A stretch of 57,712 nt of DNA, taken from NCBI GenBank assembly GCA_947594425.1, contig CANQED010000014.1, positions 1 to 57,712 on the forward strand, read 5' to 3'. Source of the DNA: an uncultured Ruminiclostridium sp. Its GTDB lineage: Bacteria > Bacillota > Clostridia > Oscillospirales > Ruminococcaceae. Positions 34,270-42,984 of this stretch are shown here, one piece after another. The notes under the pieces were generated by a model. The model made no database searches. It had not been told where the DNA came from and saw nothing but the letters and a program-made list of their open reading frames with translations. Each line of letters opens with the position of its first letter. The stretch's first letter is position 1. A program made the position numbers and the translations under genes.

Positions 34270-35067
34270 TCAGCAAAAATCCTTGAGCACCTTAAAATCG
34301 TCATCCGACAGCGCGGGGCTAAGCACACGGTTCACCGCCGAGGATATCACGTAAGAATACCGCCTTATATAGCTGTCGAGGTCGCGGCGGGTCACGGTAT
34401 AGCATTGTCCGCGCTCGCGGTGCTCGAGGGCGGTCGGCACCCCGACCGCTATCACGGGCACGCCCGCCGTGCTTTTGTCTAGCCGCTTACGCGGATTGCC
34501 CGCCCCGCTGCCGGGGCATATGCCCGTGTCGCTTATCTGTATCGTGGAGCATAATCTTTTCGGCGAGGAGCACGCAAGGCTGTCCACCGCTAAAATATAC
34601 TCCGCGCCTATCCCCTGCGCAGACAGCCGAGCCTGAAGCGCGCTGTCTATCCCGGAGTTAGAGGATACGTTTGTGCGTATGACGGATATATCCCCTACGC
34701 CGTTCCCGGTCTGCCCTATCTCGTCGAGCTGCGAGGTCGCGAGTATGCCCTGAGCGGTCCTCCACCCGAGGCTGTCGGCGGTTATCTCGGGATTGCCAAG
34801 CCCCACCGCGAGGCACTTGCCTTTAGGCAATACCTTTCTTAACACCGCGCTTAGGGCGTATATCTCGCTCTTAAAGTCGGGCAGAGTGTCCGAGTATATC
34901 GTATAATAGCAGCCCTCGGGCTTTCCTATACGCTCGGCGGCGGTGCCGTCAAGGTGGGTCTCGGTGACGGTGGTGCCGTACAGCTCGCAGACGGAGTGGG
35001 TCACACCCTCCGCGCCGTTTTCCTCGGCAAACTCAAGCGCAAGGTCGGTTCTCTTGCTGAAAAACAT
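34270..35067 (-). CDS. gpr: germination protease
   Basis: GPR is the aspartic-type protease that degrades small acid-soluble proteins when spores germinate. The 265 residues start MFFSKRTDLALE, like the zymogen pro-region, and carry KGKCLAVGLGNPEITADSLG, TNVSSNSGIDSA, AVDSLACSSPKRLCSTIQI and GICPGSGAGNPRKRL, all family signatures. The ATG at 35067 follows GGGAGGAAAT; an earlier ATG 14 codons upstream is rejected. A CATCATA box (35092-35098, - strand) resembles a forespore sigma-G -10 but lacks a good -35. It is divergent from rpsT, the same order as in Bacillus subtilis. Confidence 0.96.
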   Translation of the reverse strand: MFFSKRTDLALEFAEENGAEGVTHSVCELYGTTVTETHLDGTAAERIGKPEGCYYTIYSDTLPDFKSEIYALSAVLRKVLPKGKCLAVGLGNPEITADSLGWRTAQGILATSQLDEIGQTGNGVGDISVIRTNVSSNSGIDSALQARLSAQGIGAEYILAVDSLACSSPKRLCSTIQISDTGICPGSGAGNPRKRLDKSTAGVPVIAVGVPTALEHRERGQCYTVTRRDLDSYIRRYSYVISSAVNRVLSPALSDDDFKVLKDFC

Positions 35068-35127
35068 AATATTTCCTCCCTTATGATGTATTCGGAAATA
35101 TTTTTTCACATTTTTTTAAAAAAACAC

Positions 35128-35156
35128 TTGCTTTTTGAAAAAATCCGTGGTATAAT
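35128..35156 (+). promoter_or_regulatory. sigma-A promoter for rpsT
   Basis: -35 TTGCTT (35128-35133), 17-bp spacer ending TGG, perfect -10 TATAAT (35151-35156). The leader of about 90 nt can form a hairpin (ACATAACGC with GCGTTTTATGT, about 35199-35223, two-base bulge), which might serve autoregulation by S20; that is speculation. Confidence 0.75.
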
Positions 35157-35253
35157 TATTCAGTCGCAGTTATAAACTATGCGAAATACGCTAAAACATA
35201 ACGCAGAGCATAGCGTTTTATGTATAACCGCTTGTAAAAGGAGGTGCGCTAAG

Positions 35254-35496
35254 ATGCCGAACATTAAATCCGCTAAGAAGAGAGTGCTTATCGCTAAGGC
35301 AAACAATGCCCGCAACAAGTCCGCGAAGAGCGCTTTAAAGACCGTAATAAAGAAGGTTGACGCCGATACCAACGAGGCGACCGTTAAGGCGGCTGTAAGT
35401 GCCGTAGATAAGGCAGCCGTTAAGGGACTTATCCACAAGAACGCAGCCGCAAGGAAAAAGTCTCAGCTCGCAAAGAAGCTCAACGCCGCATCCTAA
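35254..35496 (+). CDS. rpsT: 30S ribosomal protein S20
   Basis: S20, 80 residues, a primary 16S rRNA binder made of three helices. MPNIKSAKKRVLIAKANNAR is the usual start, followed by KSALKTVIKKV and the C-terminal GLIHKNAAARKKSQLAKKLN; the protein is very Lys/Ala-rich as expected. The ATG at 35254 follows AAAGGAGGTG; an in-frame ATG at 35179 is in the leader and rejected. Monocistronic between its promoter and terminator. Confidence 0.97.
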   Translation: MPNIKSAKKRVLIAKANNARNKSAKSALKTVIKKVDADTNEATVKAAVSAVDKAAVKGLIHKNAAARKKSQLAKKLNAAS

Positions 35497-35526
35497 AGGT
35501 TGCCGTGACTTTAATACGCACAAATT

Positions 35527-35554
35527 CAGCCGTGTATGCGGCTGTTTTTATTTT
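35527..35554 (+). terminator. intrinsic terminator of rpsT
   Basis: CAGCCG/CGGCTG stem with TGTATG loop and a TTTTTATTTT tail. Confidence 0.88.
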
Positions 35555-35587
35555 GCGCACTTATTCAATTGTGTTATGTATATTTTC

Positions 35588-35658
35588 GACAATTATCATT
35601 GTGAGAAATTACAAAACCGATTTTTTCACTTGAAATTATCGGAAATATACTATATAAT
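35588..35658 (+). promoter_or_regulatory. sigma-A promoter and upstream dyad for the FN3 protein
   Basis: -35 TTGAAA (35630-35635), 17-bp spacer, perfect -10 TATAAT (35653-35658). About 30 bp before the -35 lies the dyad ACAAT-TATC-ATTGT (about 35589-35602), a possible operator. A small hairpin AGGTA/TTACCT follows the start site. Confidence 0.65.
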
Positions 35659-35711
35659 ACTATTAGGTATATTTACCTCAATCGACAATATTCCTAAGAG
35701 GAGGTATTTTT

Positions 35712-38700
35712 ATGAGAAAAGCTATCAGCAAGCTTAGCTGCGCATTGTCGGCGTTTATGCTGATGTGCCTTTTTATGTTGCTGTACACCGCGAACGGCGC
35801 AAATACCGCTAAGGCGGCAACCACAGTCAATTTCGACGGCTGGACCGCGAGAATCGAAAACGGCATAGGCACGCTGACGGATTGCACCCTTGACGAAGAA
35901 ACTATTATCGTTTCTACGAAGGTCGGCAGCGGCTCTAACATAGTATCCGGTAAAATAAGCGCCATAGGTAACTATTGCATAATGGATAAAGCCAAAATGG
36001 TAACGCTGATAATAAGCGAGGGCATAACCGATATTGATACATACGGTGTTATTAAAAACCCTGCGCTTACGACAGTATATTTGCCCAAAAGCTTGAATAA
36101 TTTTGACAGTATGTTATTCGCCGGCTGTGATAATTTAAGGTACATTTATTACGGCGGCACAAAGCAGGAATGGCAAGACCTATTGGTCAAAACAGATACA
36201 GACTTCTTCCAACCGGAGGCATTCGTAAACTCCACCGTATACTATGAAAGCGATATTCCCGTAGGCGGCTTTAAAGCGACCGCCTCCGGCACCTCTATCA
36301 AGCTCTCCTGGGCGAAAAATTCGTCTGCGGACGGCTATATTATAGAGCAGCTGTCAAGCAGCACATGGAAAGAGATAGCGACTATATCCTCTAATTCGAC
36401 GACCTCGTATACCGTAACGGGCCTTACGCCCGGGACGGGATACAGCTTTAGGATAAGCCTCTTTACGTATACAAACGGCACCCGTGTGACCTCATCTACC
36501 ACGACGATAAAAGCCGCTACCACGACCACGGGGGTAACGGGGTTTAAAGTCATCGGCAGGGCGGCTGACGCGCTTAGGCTCTCGTGGGATAAGACCTCCT
36601 CCATAGACGGCTATCTTATCGAGCGCAAGAGCGGCGGCAGCTGGGTCACCGTAAAGAAGATAACCTCCCCATCTACCACCGAGTTCAGAGTAGAGGGTCT
36701 AAGCTCCGGCACCTCTTATACCTTTAGGATAAGGGCATACAATAACGTAAACGGCTCCGCGCAATACAGCGCCGAGGCGACGCTGACCTCCTGCACCGGT
36801 CCGGGTAAAGTATCGGGATTTAAAGTTATAGGCAGAGCGGCCGACGCGCTTAGGCTCTCGTGGAATAAGACCTCCTCGGACGGCTATATAATAGAGCGCA
36901 AGAGCGGCAGCAGCTGGGTCACGGTCAAGAATATCACGACCCCGTCCACTACAGAATTAAGAGTAGAAAAGCTAAGCCCCAGCACAGGCTATACCTTTAG
37001 GATAAAGGCATACAAAAAAGTAGACGGCACCACGCTGTACGGCACCACGGTGTCGCTGACCTCCTATACAAATCCGAGCGTAATGACGGGATTAAAGCTA
37101 AAGGGCAGAGCGGCTGACGCGCTTAGGATATCGTGGAGCAAGAACACCACCGCAGACGGCTACATAATAGAGCGCAAGAGCGGCAGCAGCTGGGTGCGCG
37201 TAAAGAAGATAACCGATAAAAACACCTTAGAATACCGTATAAGCGGGCTTAACGCGTTTACGTCGTACACTTTCCGCGTACAGGCATATAAAATAAACGG
37301 CGCCGCCTATTACGGAGCAGCAAAGTCTATATCCGCCACTACTAATCCCGCGGCCGTGTCGGGCTTTGCGGTAAGCTCAAAGGCGGGCGACACCATAAAT
37401 CTTAAGTGGAATAAGCAGTCGACCGCCGACGGCTATATCATAGAGCAAAAGTCGGGCAGCACATGGAAGAGAATAGCAAAGCTCACCTCAAATTCTACCC
37501 TTAAGTATTCGGTATACAAGCTTAAGGCAAACACCTCCTACAGCTTTAGGATCGAGGCGTACAAAATGGTCGGCTCGACGGCACTGTACAGCAGCTATAA
37601 AACGCTAAGCGTCAAGACCTCGGCGTCGGGCGTTTCCACCCCCAATACCGTAACGGGCTTAAAGATAAAGGGCACTGCGTCCAACGCTCTGCGCCTCGGC
37701 TGGGATAAAAATCCCAACGCTCAAGGCTATATAATAGAGCAAAAGTCCGGCAGCACCTGGAAGAGGATAGCAAAGCTCACCTCAGCCTCCACCTGCGAAT
37801 ACAAGATATCCTCGCTTAAGCCGAGCACGACCTACAGCTTTAGAATAAAGGCGTATAAGACCTCGGGGAAAAATTCGTATTATTCCTCATATGTCAGCAT
37901 ATCCGCCAAGACCGGTCTCTCGACCGTGTCGGGATTTAAGGCCGCGTCTAATACCGAGACTTCAATTAAGCTCAGCTGGAATAAGGACTCCACGGCACAG
38001 GGCTACATCATAGAAGTGCAGTCGCTGTTAGGCTGGAACCGTGTCGCTAAGATAACCAAAAACACCACCACCTCTTATACCGTGACAGGGCTTAAGGCAA
38101 GCACAAAATACAAGATCCGCATTAAGAGCTACCGTATGTCGGGCAGCACCGCGCAGTACGGCTCGTATGTGACCATTTCTGCTTCTACAAAGGTAGACCC
38201 CACCGCGGTAAACGGCTTCAGCGGTTTCTCGGCTTTCGAGATACCCACTATTCCCGCGGGAGAATCCGGCGCGGGCAACACGAGATATGTTACCGATGAC
38301 CCGTCATTCTTCCTCGGTGACAAATACTCACCGACCAAGCCCAATGATGTATGGGTAAGTTGTATGTATTCCAACCGAACCACACAATATACTCACAGCA
38401 TTGTCATAGAGCTGAACGGTAGAGAAAGTATACGTTTCGTTTTGCCGAGCGGTCAGGTAAAGGACGGCGATATATTCACCCTCGCAAGAATTCATGGCAT
38501 CTGGGGAATATGTTCGACCGGCGAAGAAGATTTTTATTCAAACGAGACGGATAGATTAGAGACCTGCTATATTAAAGCTATCCACGTCGACTGGACGGGA
38601 CTGACGCCGAGCATATTCTACTTTGCGTTCCGCAATAAGCCCTCGACACACTCTCACGAGTATGAGGGCGTTGTCGCAGTCAAGCTCGCATTTAACATAA

Positions 38701-38900
38701 ATCATCCGCCAACACCGAGATGCTGGATGTGCTGGGGCACAAAAAAATGTCAAAGTTGCGGAGGCACCGGATATGACATCGGATATAAGGATCATGATTG
38801 TCCGTATTGTAATCACGGAGAATGCCCCGAATGTAAAGGCACGGGACTTCTTGTCGATCCTTTCGCGTCCGGTCCGTTCGACAATGTTTATTTGCCATAA
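35712..38900 (+). CDS. secreted FN3-repeat protein with C-terminal DnaJ-type cysteine module
   Basis: A 1062-residue exported protein. Residues 1-38 are a signal peptide with cleavage near AKA-ATT. Residues about 45-175 resemble a BspA-type leucine-rich repeat segment (ITDIDTYGVIKNPALTTVYLPKSL). Seven fibronectin type III domains follow (about 183-835), each with the GYIIE and SYxFRI strand signatures. A unique beta-rich region then leads to residues 1004-1045, where eight cysteines form CWMC, CQSCGGTG, CPYC and CPECKGTG, like the DnaJ zinc-binding region. Such modules are normally cytoplasmic. There is no LPxTG anchor. Adhesion or polymer binding is the likely role of the FN3 part; the cysteine module is unexplained. 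Confidence 0.85.
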   Translation: MRKAISKLSCALSAFMLMCLFMLLYTANGANTAKAATTVNFDGWTARIENGIGTLTDCTLDEETIIVSTKVGSGSNIVSGKISAIGNYCIMDKAKMVTLIISEGITDIDTYGVIKNPALTTVYLPKSLNNFDSMLFAGCDNLRYIYYGGTKQEWQDLLVKTDTDFFQPEAFVNSTVYYESDIPVGGFKATASGTSIKLSWAKNSSADGYIIEQLSSSTWKEIATISSNSTTSYTVTGLTPGTGYSFRISLFTYTNGTRVTSSTTTIKAATTTTGVTGFKVIGRAADALRLSWDKTSSIDGYLIERKSGGSWVTVKKITSPSTTEFRVEGLSSGTSYTFRIRAYNNVNGSAQYSAEATLTSCTGPGKVSGFKVIGRAADALRLSWNKTSSDGYIIERKSGSSWVTVKNITTPSTTELRVEKLSPSTGYTFRIKAYKKVDGTTLYGTTVSLTSYTNPSVMTGLKLKGRAADALRISWSKNTTADGYIIERKSGSSWVRVKKITDKNTLEYRISGLNAFTSYTFRVQAYKINGAAYYGAAKSISATTNPAAVSGFAVSSKAGDTINLKWNKQSTADGYIIEQKSGSTWKRIAKLTSNSTLKYSVYKLKANTSYSFRIEAYKMVGSTALYSSYKTLSVKTSASGVSTPNTVTGLKIKGTASNALRLGWDKNPNAQGYIIEQKSGSTWKRIAKLTSASTCEYKISSLKPSTTYSFRIKAYKTSGKNSYYSSYVSISAKTGLSTVSGFKAASNTETSIKLSWNKDSTAQGYIIEVQSLLGWNRVAKITKNTTTSYTVTGLKASTKYKIRIKSYRMSGSTAQYGSYVTISASTKVDPTAVNGFSGFSAFEIPTIPAGESGAGNTRYVTDDPSFFLGDKYSPTKPNDVWVSCMYSNRTTQYTHSIVIELNGRESIRFVLPSGQVKDGDIFTLARIHGIWGICSTGEEDFYSNETDRLETCYIKAIHVDWTGLTPSIFYFAFRNKPSTHSHEYEGVVAVKLAFNINHPPTPRCWMCWGTKKCQSCGGTGYDIGYKDHDCPYCNHGECPECKGTGLLVDPFASGPFDNVYLP
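36261..38200 (+). repeat. seven tandem FN3-encoding units
   Basis: Seven units of about 270-280 bp. Units 2, 3 and 4 share the near-identical coding segment for GRAADALR(L/I)SW, and units 5 and 6 share QKSGSTWKRIAKLTS, which points to recent tandem duplication. Such repeats may vary in number between strains. Confidence 0.85.
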
Positions 38901-38918
38901 ATCACACTGAATAATACT

Positions 38919-38955
38919 CTGCCCCGCCTTTTGTATAAAGGCGGGGCAATTTGTA
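38919..38955. terminator. bidirectional terminator after the FN3 gene
   Basis: A 12-bp stem, TGCCCCGCCTTT with AAAGGCGGGGCA, between convergent genes, with T-rich flank on the + side. Confidence 0.85.
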
Positions 38956-38970
38956 TCTAAGTATTTTCTT

Positions 38971-39585
38971 TTAAAAAAGCTCAGGGTGGCAGCTAAGCGC
39001 GTCATGCTCGGTTATCTCCCTTATGGGTCTGCACGGCACTCCCGCAGCGAAAGTGTTATCGGGTATATCGCGCGTCACTACGCTCCCCGCGCCGATAACG
39101 CACCCCTCCCCTATCGTCACACCGCCGCAAACGGTGACATTGCCCGCTATCCAGCAATTTTTACCGATAGTGATAGGCCTTGCGTACTCCTTATCGGTAT
39201 ACACGCCGTCGGGTCTGCGGTAGATGTTCCTGTCCTGCCATTTTAGCGGGTGGACGGGTGTAAGCAATGACACATTCGGTCCGAAAAATACATTCTCCCC
39301 GATAGTCACGGGACAGCAGTCAAGGCAGGTGAAGTTAAAATTAGCGTAGGTGTTAGCCCCGACCGTGGTAAAGCGGCCGTAATCAAACTGTATCGGCCCC
39401 GCGAAAAAGACATTCTCTCCCCTTATATCCACAAGCCGCTTTATCAGCTCCTCCCGCCTTTTGTCGGTCTCGGGATAGGCGTTATATTCTTGGCACATAA
39501 GGTGCGCCGCCGTTCTCAGTCTGTAAAGCTCCTCGTCGGACGGGTCGTATATCTTGCCCGCGAGCATTTTTTCTTTCTCGGTCAT
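38971..39585 (-). CDS. maltose/galactoside O-acetyltransferase family protein
   Basis: A 204-residue hexapeptide-repeat acetyltransferase of the Maa/LacA type. The N-terminal MTEKEKMLAGKIYDPSDEEL is the Mac domain. The left-handed beta helix follows with NFTCLDCCPVTIGENVFFGPNV, the catalytic His in LLTPVHPL and the CoA-binding WIAGNVTVCGGVTIGEG. It transfers acetyl from acetyl-CoA to a sugar hydroxyl. It lies 12 bp after the flavodoxin-fold gene and is probably co-transcribed with it. Confidence 0.93.
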   Translation of the reverse strand: MTEKEKMLAGKIYDPSDEELYRLRTAAHLMCQEYNAYPETDKRREELIKRLVDIRGENVFFAGPIQFDYGRFTTVGANTYANFNFTCLDCCPVTIGENVFFGPNVSLLTPVHPLKWQDRNIYRRPDGVYTDKEYARPITIGKNCWIAGNVTVCGGVTIGEGCVIGAGSVVTRDIPDNTFAAGVPCRPIREITEHDALSCHPELF

Positions 39586-39596
39586 ATTTCCCCCTA

Positions 39597-40157
39597 TTAT
39601 TTGTCGAACAATTCCGACACTCCGTCGATAGCCGTACGCATTATCTCCTCCGCGTCAAAGCCCACAACGTCGAGCATCTCCGCCTTTATCAGCACCGCCT
39701 CTTTAATCCCGAAATAATCCGCAGCGAGCGTCTTGATATACCCGTACCCGTACCGCTCGTCCAAAGGCCCACCCGCCGTGGTGACATAGTACAGCCTGTC
39801 CGCCCTGCACAGCCCGACAGGCCGCCCGTCCTCGCCATAGCGCGAAACTATCCCCGTGATGTAGATATTTTCTATATATGTTTTCAGCACCGAGGGAAAG
39901 GACAGATCCCAGTACGGCGCGGCAATAACTATATTGTCCGCGTTCGCCCACTGCCTTGCATAAGCAAATTCGGGCGCGTCTAGCGCGCCGCACGCGAGCA
40001 GCCGCTCACGCTCGCTTAGCCTTTTATCATCAAGCGCGGACAAATTCTCCTTGTACAAATAAAGCTCCTCGCGCTCGCCGAGCCTGTCGAGCACCGCCCG
40101 CGCGAGCCTCCTCGTCCGCGAAATTTGTCTTGCACAGCAATCTATATATAATGTCAT
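39597..40157 (-). CDS. flavodoxin-fold NAD(P)H dehydrogenase/azoreductase family protein
   Basis: A 186-residue flavodoxin-like oxidoreductase of the FMN-dependent NADH-azoreductase type. It shows NIVIAAPYWDLSFPSVLKTYIENI, the family core for FMN and dimer contacts, and YYVTTAGGP in the flavin phosphate region. It probably reduces quinones or other electrophiles with NAD(P)H. The ATG at 40157 is used because GGAGG lies just upstream; the longer frame reaching 40250 runs over the leader. Its promoter sits inside an 11-bp inverted repeat, which suggests a dedicated regulator. Confidence 0.85.
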   Translation of the reverse strand: MTLYIDCCARQISRTRRLARAVLDRLGEREELYLYKENLSALDDKRLSERERLLACGALDAPEFAYARQWANADNIVIAAPYWDLSFPSVLKTYIENIYITGIVSRYGEDGRPVGLCRADRLYYVTTAGGPLDERYGYGYIKTLAADYFGIKEAVLIKAEMLDVVGFDAEEIMRTAIDGVSELFDK

Positions 40158-40247
40158 ATGACCTCCGATATATCTCAATATTATTTCGAGCAATTGGCTC
40201 AGCCTGCACGTATAAACGCAATAATGCACCCCGCTTTGGGGATAACT

Positions 40248-40292
40248 CATATTGACAATATTTTAACATGGGGGAGGTGATTTGTCAATATG
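40248..40292 (-). promoter_or_regulatory. promoter inside an 11-bp inverted repeat
   Basis: On the - strand, -35 TTGACA (40283-40288), 17-bp spacer, -10 TAAAAT (40260-40265). A perfect inverted repeat CATATTGACAA (40248-40258) and TTGTCAATATG (40282-40292), 23 bp apart, overlaps the -35 and the region just after the -10, as expected for a repressor operator. Confidence 0.65.
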
Positions 40293-40323
40293 GGAGGATA
40301 GAGAGGCTTGTCTATTTAGCTCA

Positions 40324-41547
40324 TCACAAAGCTTTACGACATACAACACTCACCCGCATTGTATCATTGCGAATTTCCGCAAAAATGTCACCGTTCATTT
40401 CACTCATTAAGCGGCGGCAGATATAAAGCCCTAATCCGTTTCCGCCTTGATTTCCTACATTAGAACCTCTCCAAAAGCTGTCAAAAATATGAGAAAGCTC
40501 CGTGTCGGGCAATGTACAGCCGCTGTTGGATACGGTTATCAGGATACAGTCCTCTTCCTCGGAAATATCTATGCGTATCGTTTTTCCATCACCGTATTTT
40601 ATCGCATTTTCCATGATATTTTGCAGGACTTCTTCAATGCGTTCGGGATCACAAAAGAGCAGACAATTCGTGTAATTTTCTATAACAAAATTTGTACCGA
40701 GCGAACGCAGCTTTTCGGTATAATACGCTTTTATCCTGTTTAGCACGGCGGAGAGATAGACCTCTTCAGCGTCGGCGTGAAATAGCATAAAATCACCGCT
40801 TAATTTACCTGTCAATTCGCTGACATAACGTTCTATTTCGTCTGCTTTTATATTGATATTTTCCGCAGAAGTGCGTTGTTTTTCCTCATCTGAATATAAA
40901 TTTTGAGCGATCGCGCTTGCGTATAATTTTATAGCCGCGAGCGGTGTTTTGATATCGTGCGAAATGGACAGCATGGCGGTTTTCTCAAGTTTAGCGCGCT
41001 CTAATTCCTGCTGTCGCGAGCGTTCGAGTTCCTCGCGCAGCATATCCAGTCCCCAGATGAATTTTCCGAAATAACGGCTTTTTGTCTCTTTCAGCGGTAA
41101 GTTTAAATTGCCTTTGGCAAGCATATACGGAAGCTCGCTTATTTTATGAAAGGGTTTGATGATCGCCTGCCTGATATACAGCAAAACTCCTAATATAATC
41201 AGAAATAACAATATCAAAATGACATTCGCGGGATATAAAATGCCGCTGCTCTGAATTTGTTCTTTATATTCAATGCGGTATAGCCTGCCGTTTATTTCAC
41301 GGATAACATAAAGATTTTCCGAATTATATAAGCTGTCGTTTTGGTTTTCAAATACGCCCGCTATCGTCTGATAATTGTCAAGAGCGACCTCGTTTTCGCT
41401 TTCAAGCTCCCGTACCACACGGTTGACTTCGACCTTGAAAAGACCCGTATTATTTGTGTTGTTCATATGCAAAAAAATATTAGCCGTGACCGTAATAACG
41501 GCAAAAGCAAGCACAAATAACGCGATTATCTTATCATAACTTTTCAT
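40324..41547 (-). CDS. sensor histidine kinase
   Basis: A 407-residue membrane kinase. Two transmembrane helices (about 5-27 and 106-128) enclose a short extracellular sensor of about 80 residues. A HAMP-like linker follows, then the HisKA box with phospho-acceptor His in SISHDIKTPLAAIKL. The ATPase domain has NIMENAIKYGDG (N box) and GNGLGLYICRR (G2). It pairs with the response regulator directly upstream. The ATG overlaps the regulator stop as TGATG and follows AGGTGG; a GTG three codons earlier is less likely. The signal may be an antimicrobial peptide or cell-envelope stress, judged from the adjoining transporter. Confidence 0.93.
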   Translation of the reverse strand: MKSYDKIIALFVLAFAVITVTANIFLHMNNTNNTGLFKVEVNRVVRELESENEVALDNYQTIAGVFENQNDSLYNSENLYVIREINGRLYRIEYKEQIQSSGILYPANVILILLFLIILGVLLYIRQAIIKPFHKISELPYMLAKGNLNLPLKETKSRYFGKFIWGLDMLREELERSRQQELERAKLEKTAMLSISHDIKTPLAAIKLYASAIAQNLYSDEEKQRTSAENINIKADEIERYVSELTGKLSGDFMLFHADAEEVYLSAVLNRIKAYYTEKLRSLGTNFVIENYTNCLLFCDPERIEEVLQNIMENAIKYGDGKTIRIDISEEEDCILITVSNSGCTLPDTELSHIFDSFWRGSNVGNQGGNGLGLYICRRLMSEMNGDIFAEIRNDTMRVSVVCRKAL

Positions 41548-42209
41548 CACGACCACCTATAACCTTTTCCCCAGACAGTAATGATCTTTTCGGGCTTCTG
41601 CGGGTCGTCCTCGATCTTCTCACGCAGGTATTTTATGTGTACGGTCAAGGTTTGCATTTCCGACTCGCTGTCAATTCCCCATACACGATTGAACAGAAAA
41701 TCCTTGCTTAGCGTCTGTCCCTTATTCTGCATAAGAATTTGCAGGAGTTCAAATTCTTTCGCGGAAAGATCTATCCGTACACCTTGTTTTGTAACTGTTC
41801 CGTCCGACATATTCAGCGTAATATCGCCGTCAGAGATCATATCGCGGGCAAGTCTGCGTTTGAAAATACCCTTGATCTTAGCGAGCAGAATTTCAATGTC
41901 AAACGGCTTTTCGATATAATCGTCCGCGCCGAGCAAAATTCCGTTCAGCTTGTCGTCCCTGCCTGTTCTTGCGCTTATGATTATTATCGGAACATTGTCA
42001 TTTCTGCGCAATTTTTCACATACCGAAAAACCGTCGATATCCGGTAAATTTATATCAAGCAGGACAAGCCTTGCCCCGTATTTTTGATACAGGGACAAGG
42101 CTTTTTCAGCGGTTTTTGCAATACTAACTATATATTTTTCCTTGCGGAGAAAATCGGCAAGCAGACTGCATATTTCTTCATTATCTTCAACAAGAAGTAT
42201 ATCGAGCAT
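41547..42209 (-). CDS. OmpR-family response regulator
   Basis: A 220-residue two-domain regulator: a receiver (LLVEDNEEI, phospho-acceptor Asp in VLLDINLPDIDGF, signature Lys in DDYIEKPF) and a C-terminal winged helix (LSAKEFELLQILMQNKGQ, then TLTVHIKYLREKIE and TVWGKGYRW). It sits 1 bp after the ABC ATPase gene. A direct repeat TTAAG-N6-TTAAA upstream of the operon is the probable binding site. Confidence 0.95.
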   Translation of the reverse strand: MLDILLVEDNEEICSLLADFLRKEKYIVSIAKTAEKALSLYQKYGARLVLLDINLPDIDGFSVCEKLRRNDNVPIIIISARTGRDDKLNGILLGADDYIEKPFDIEILLAKIKGIFKRRLARDMISDGDITLNMSDGTVTKQGVRIDLSAKEFELLQILMQNKGQTLSKDFLFNRVWGIDSESEMQTLTVHIKYLREKIEDDPQKPEKIITVWGKGYRWS

Positions 42210-42210
42210 T

Positions 42211-42969
42211 TTACCATCCCATTTCCATCAGCCAGTTATTCAAGCGGCGCTCTCTGTCGCGCGTATTTTTTTCACTGTCTGTATTATACTCCCCTTTGAT
42301 GTTTCCGTCAACTATAAACAGCACTCGCGAACATCTTGCGGCGACCTTAACGTCGTGGGTAACTATCATCATTGTTGTGCCGTTTGCATTAAGCTTTTCA
42401 AGCTCATCCATAACCTCTTCCGAAGACGTACGATTGAGAGAGCCCGTCGGTTCGTCCGCAAATATTATCTTAGGATCGTTTATCATGCTGCGGCAAATGC
42501 ACGCGCGCTGCAGCTGTCCGCCGGAGACCTCGTTTATGTCGTTATCGGCAATTTCCGCAATGCCGAGACGCTTCATAAGCTCCCGCCCGCGCCTCTCAAT
42601 ATTTCGGTTGCTCTCTTTCTTTTTCGAGGATTTTACCGCGGGAAGAATAATATTATCCAATACGGAAAGATTTTTCATCATGTACATCTGCTGAAAAATA
42701 AATCCCATATCCTCAAGACGGATTTTTGCAAGCTCATTTTGACGCAGCGCGGACATATTATTTCCACTGAAAAACACTTCTCCCGCGGTTATTTTATCCA
42801 TTCCCGAAACGGTGTAGAGCAGTGTGGATTTTCCCGAACCGGACGGTCCCATTATTCCCACCATTTCGCCCTCGTTAACGGAAAAGCTTACGTTGCGCAT
42901 GACATTGTTCTGCCGTTTGTTGACGATATATGTCTTGCAAAGGTCTTTTACTTCAAGTACGGTATTCAT
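42211..42969 (-). CDS. ABC transporter ATP-binding protein (MacB/BceA type)
   Basis: A 252-residue ATPase of the MacB/LolD/BceA group. Walker A GPSGSGKST, signature VSGGQLQRACI, Walker B IIFADEPTGSLN and the H-loop in MMIVTHDVKVAARC are intact. The partner is the FtsX-type permease gene 15 bp upstream. It would power a mechanotransmission or export complex for lipophilic or peptide compounds. The partner carries a premature stop, so the complex may not form in this strain. Confidence 0.95.
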   Translation of the reverse strand: MNTVLEVKDLCKTYIVNKRQNNVMRNVSFSVNEGEMVGIMGPSGSGKSTLLYTVSGMDKITAGEVFFSGNNMSALRQNELAKIRLEDMGFIFQQMYMMKNLSVLDNIILPAVKSSKKKESNRNIERRGRELMKRLGIAEIADNDINEVSGGQLQRACICRSMINDPKIIFADEPTGSLNRTSSEEVMDELEKLNANGTTMMIVTHDVKVAARCSRVLFIVDGNIKGEYNTDSEKNTRDRERRLNNWLMEMGW

Positions 42970-42984
42970 AATTATTCCTCCTGT

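Noticed and set aside
36261-38200. Regular repeats considered as CRISPR or mobile repeats
   Set aside because: They are in-frame FN3 domain units of about 275 bp with protein-level conservation, not short repeats with spacers.
40158-40250. Extended start for the flavodoxin-fold protein
   Set aside because: The region is the 5' leader with a hairpin, and a good GGAGG site lies before the ATG at 40157.
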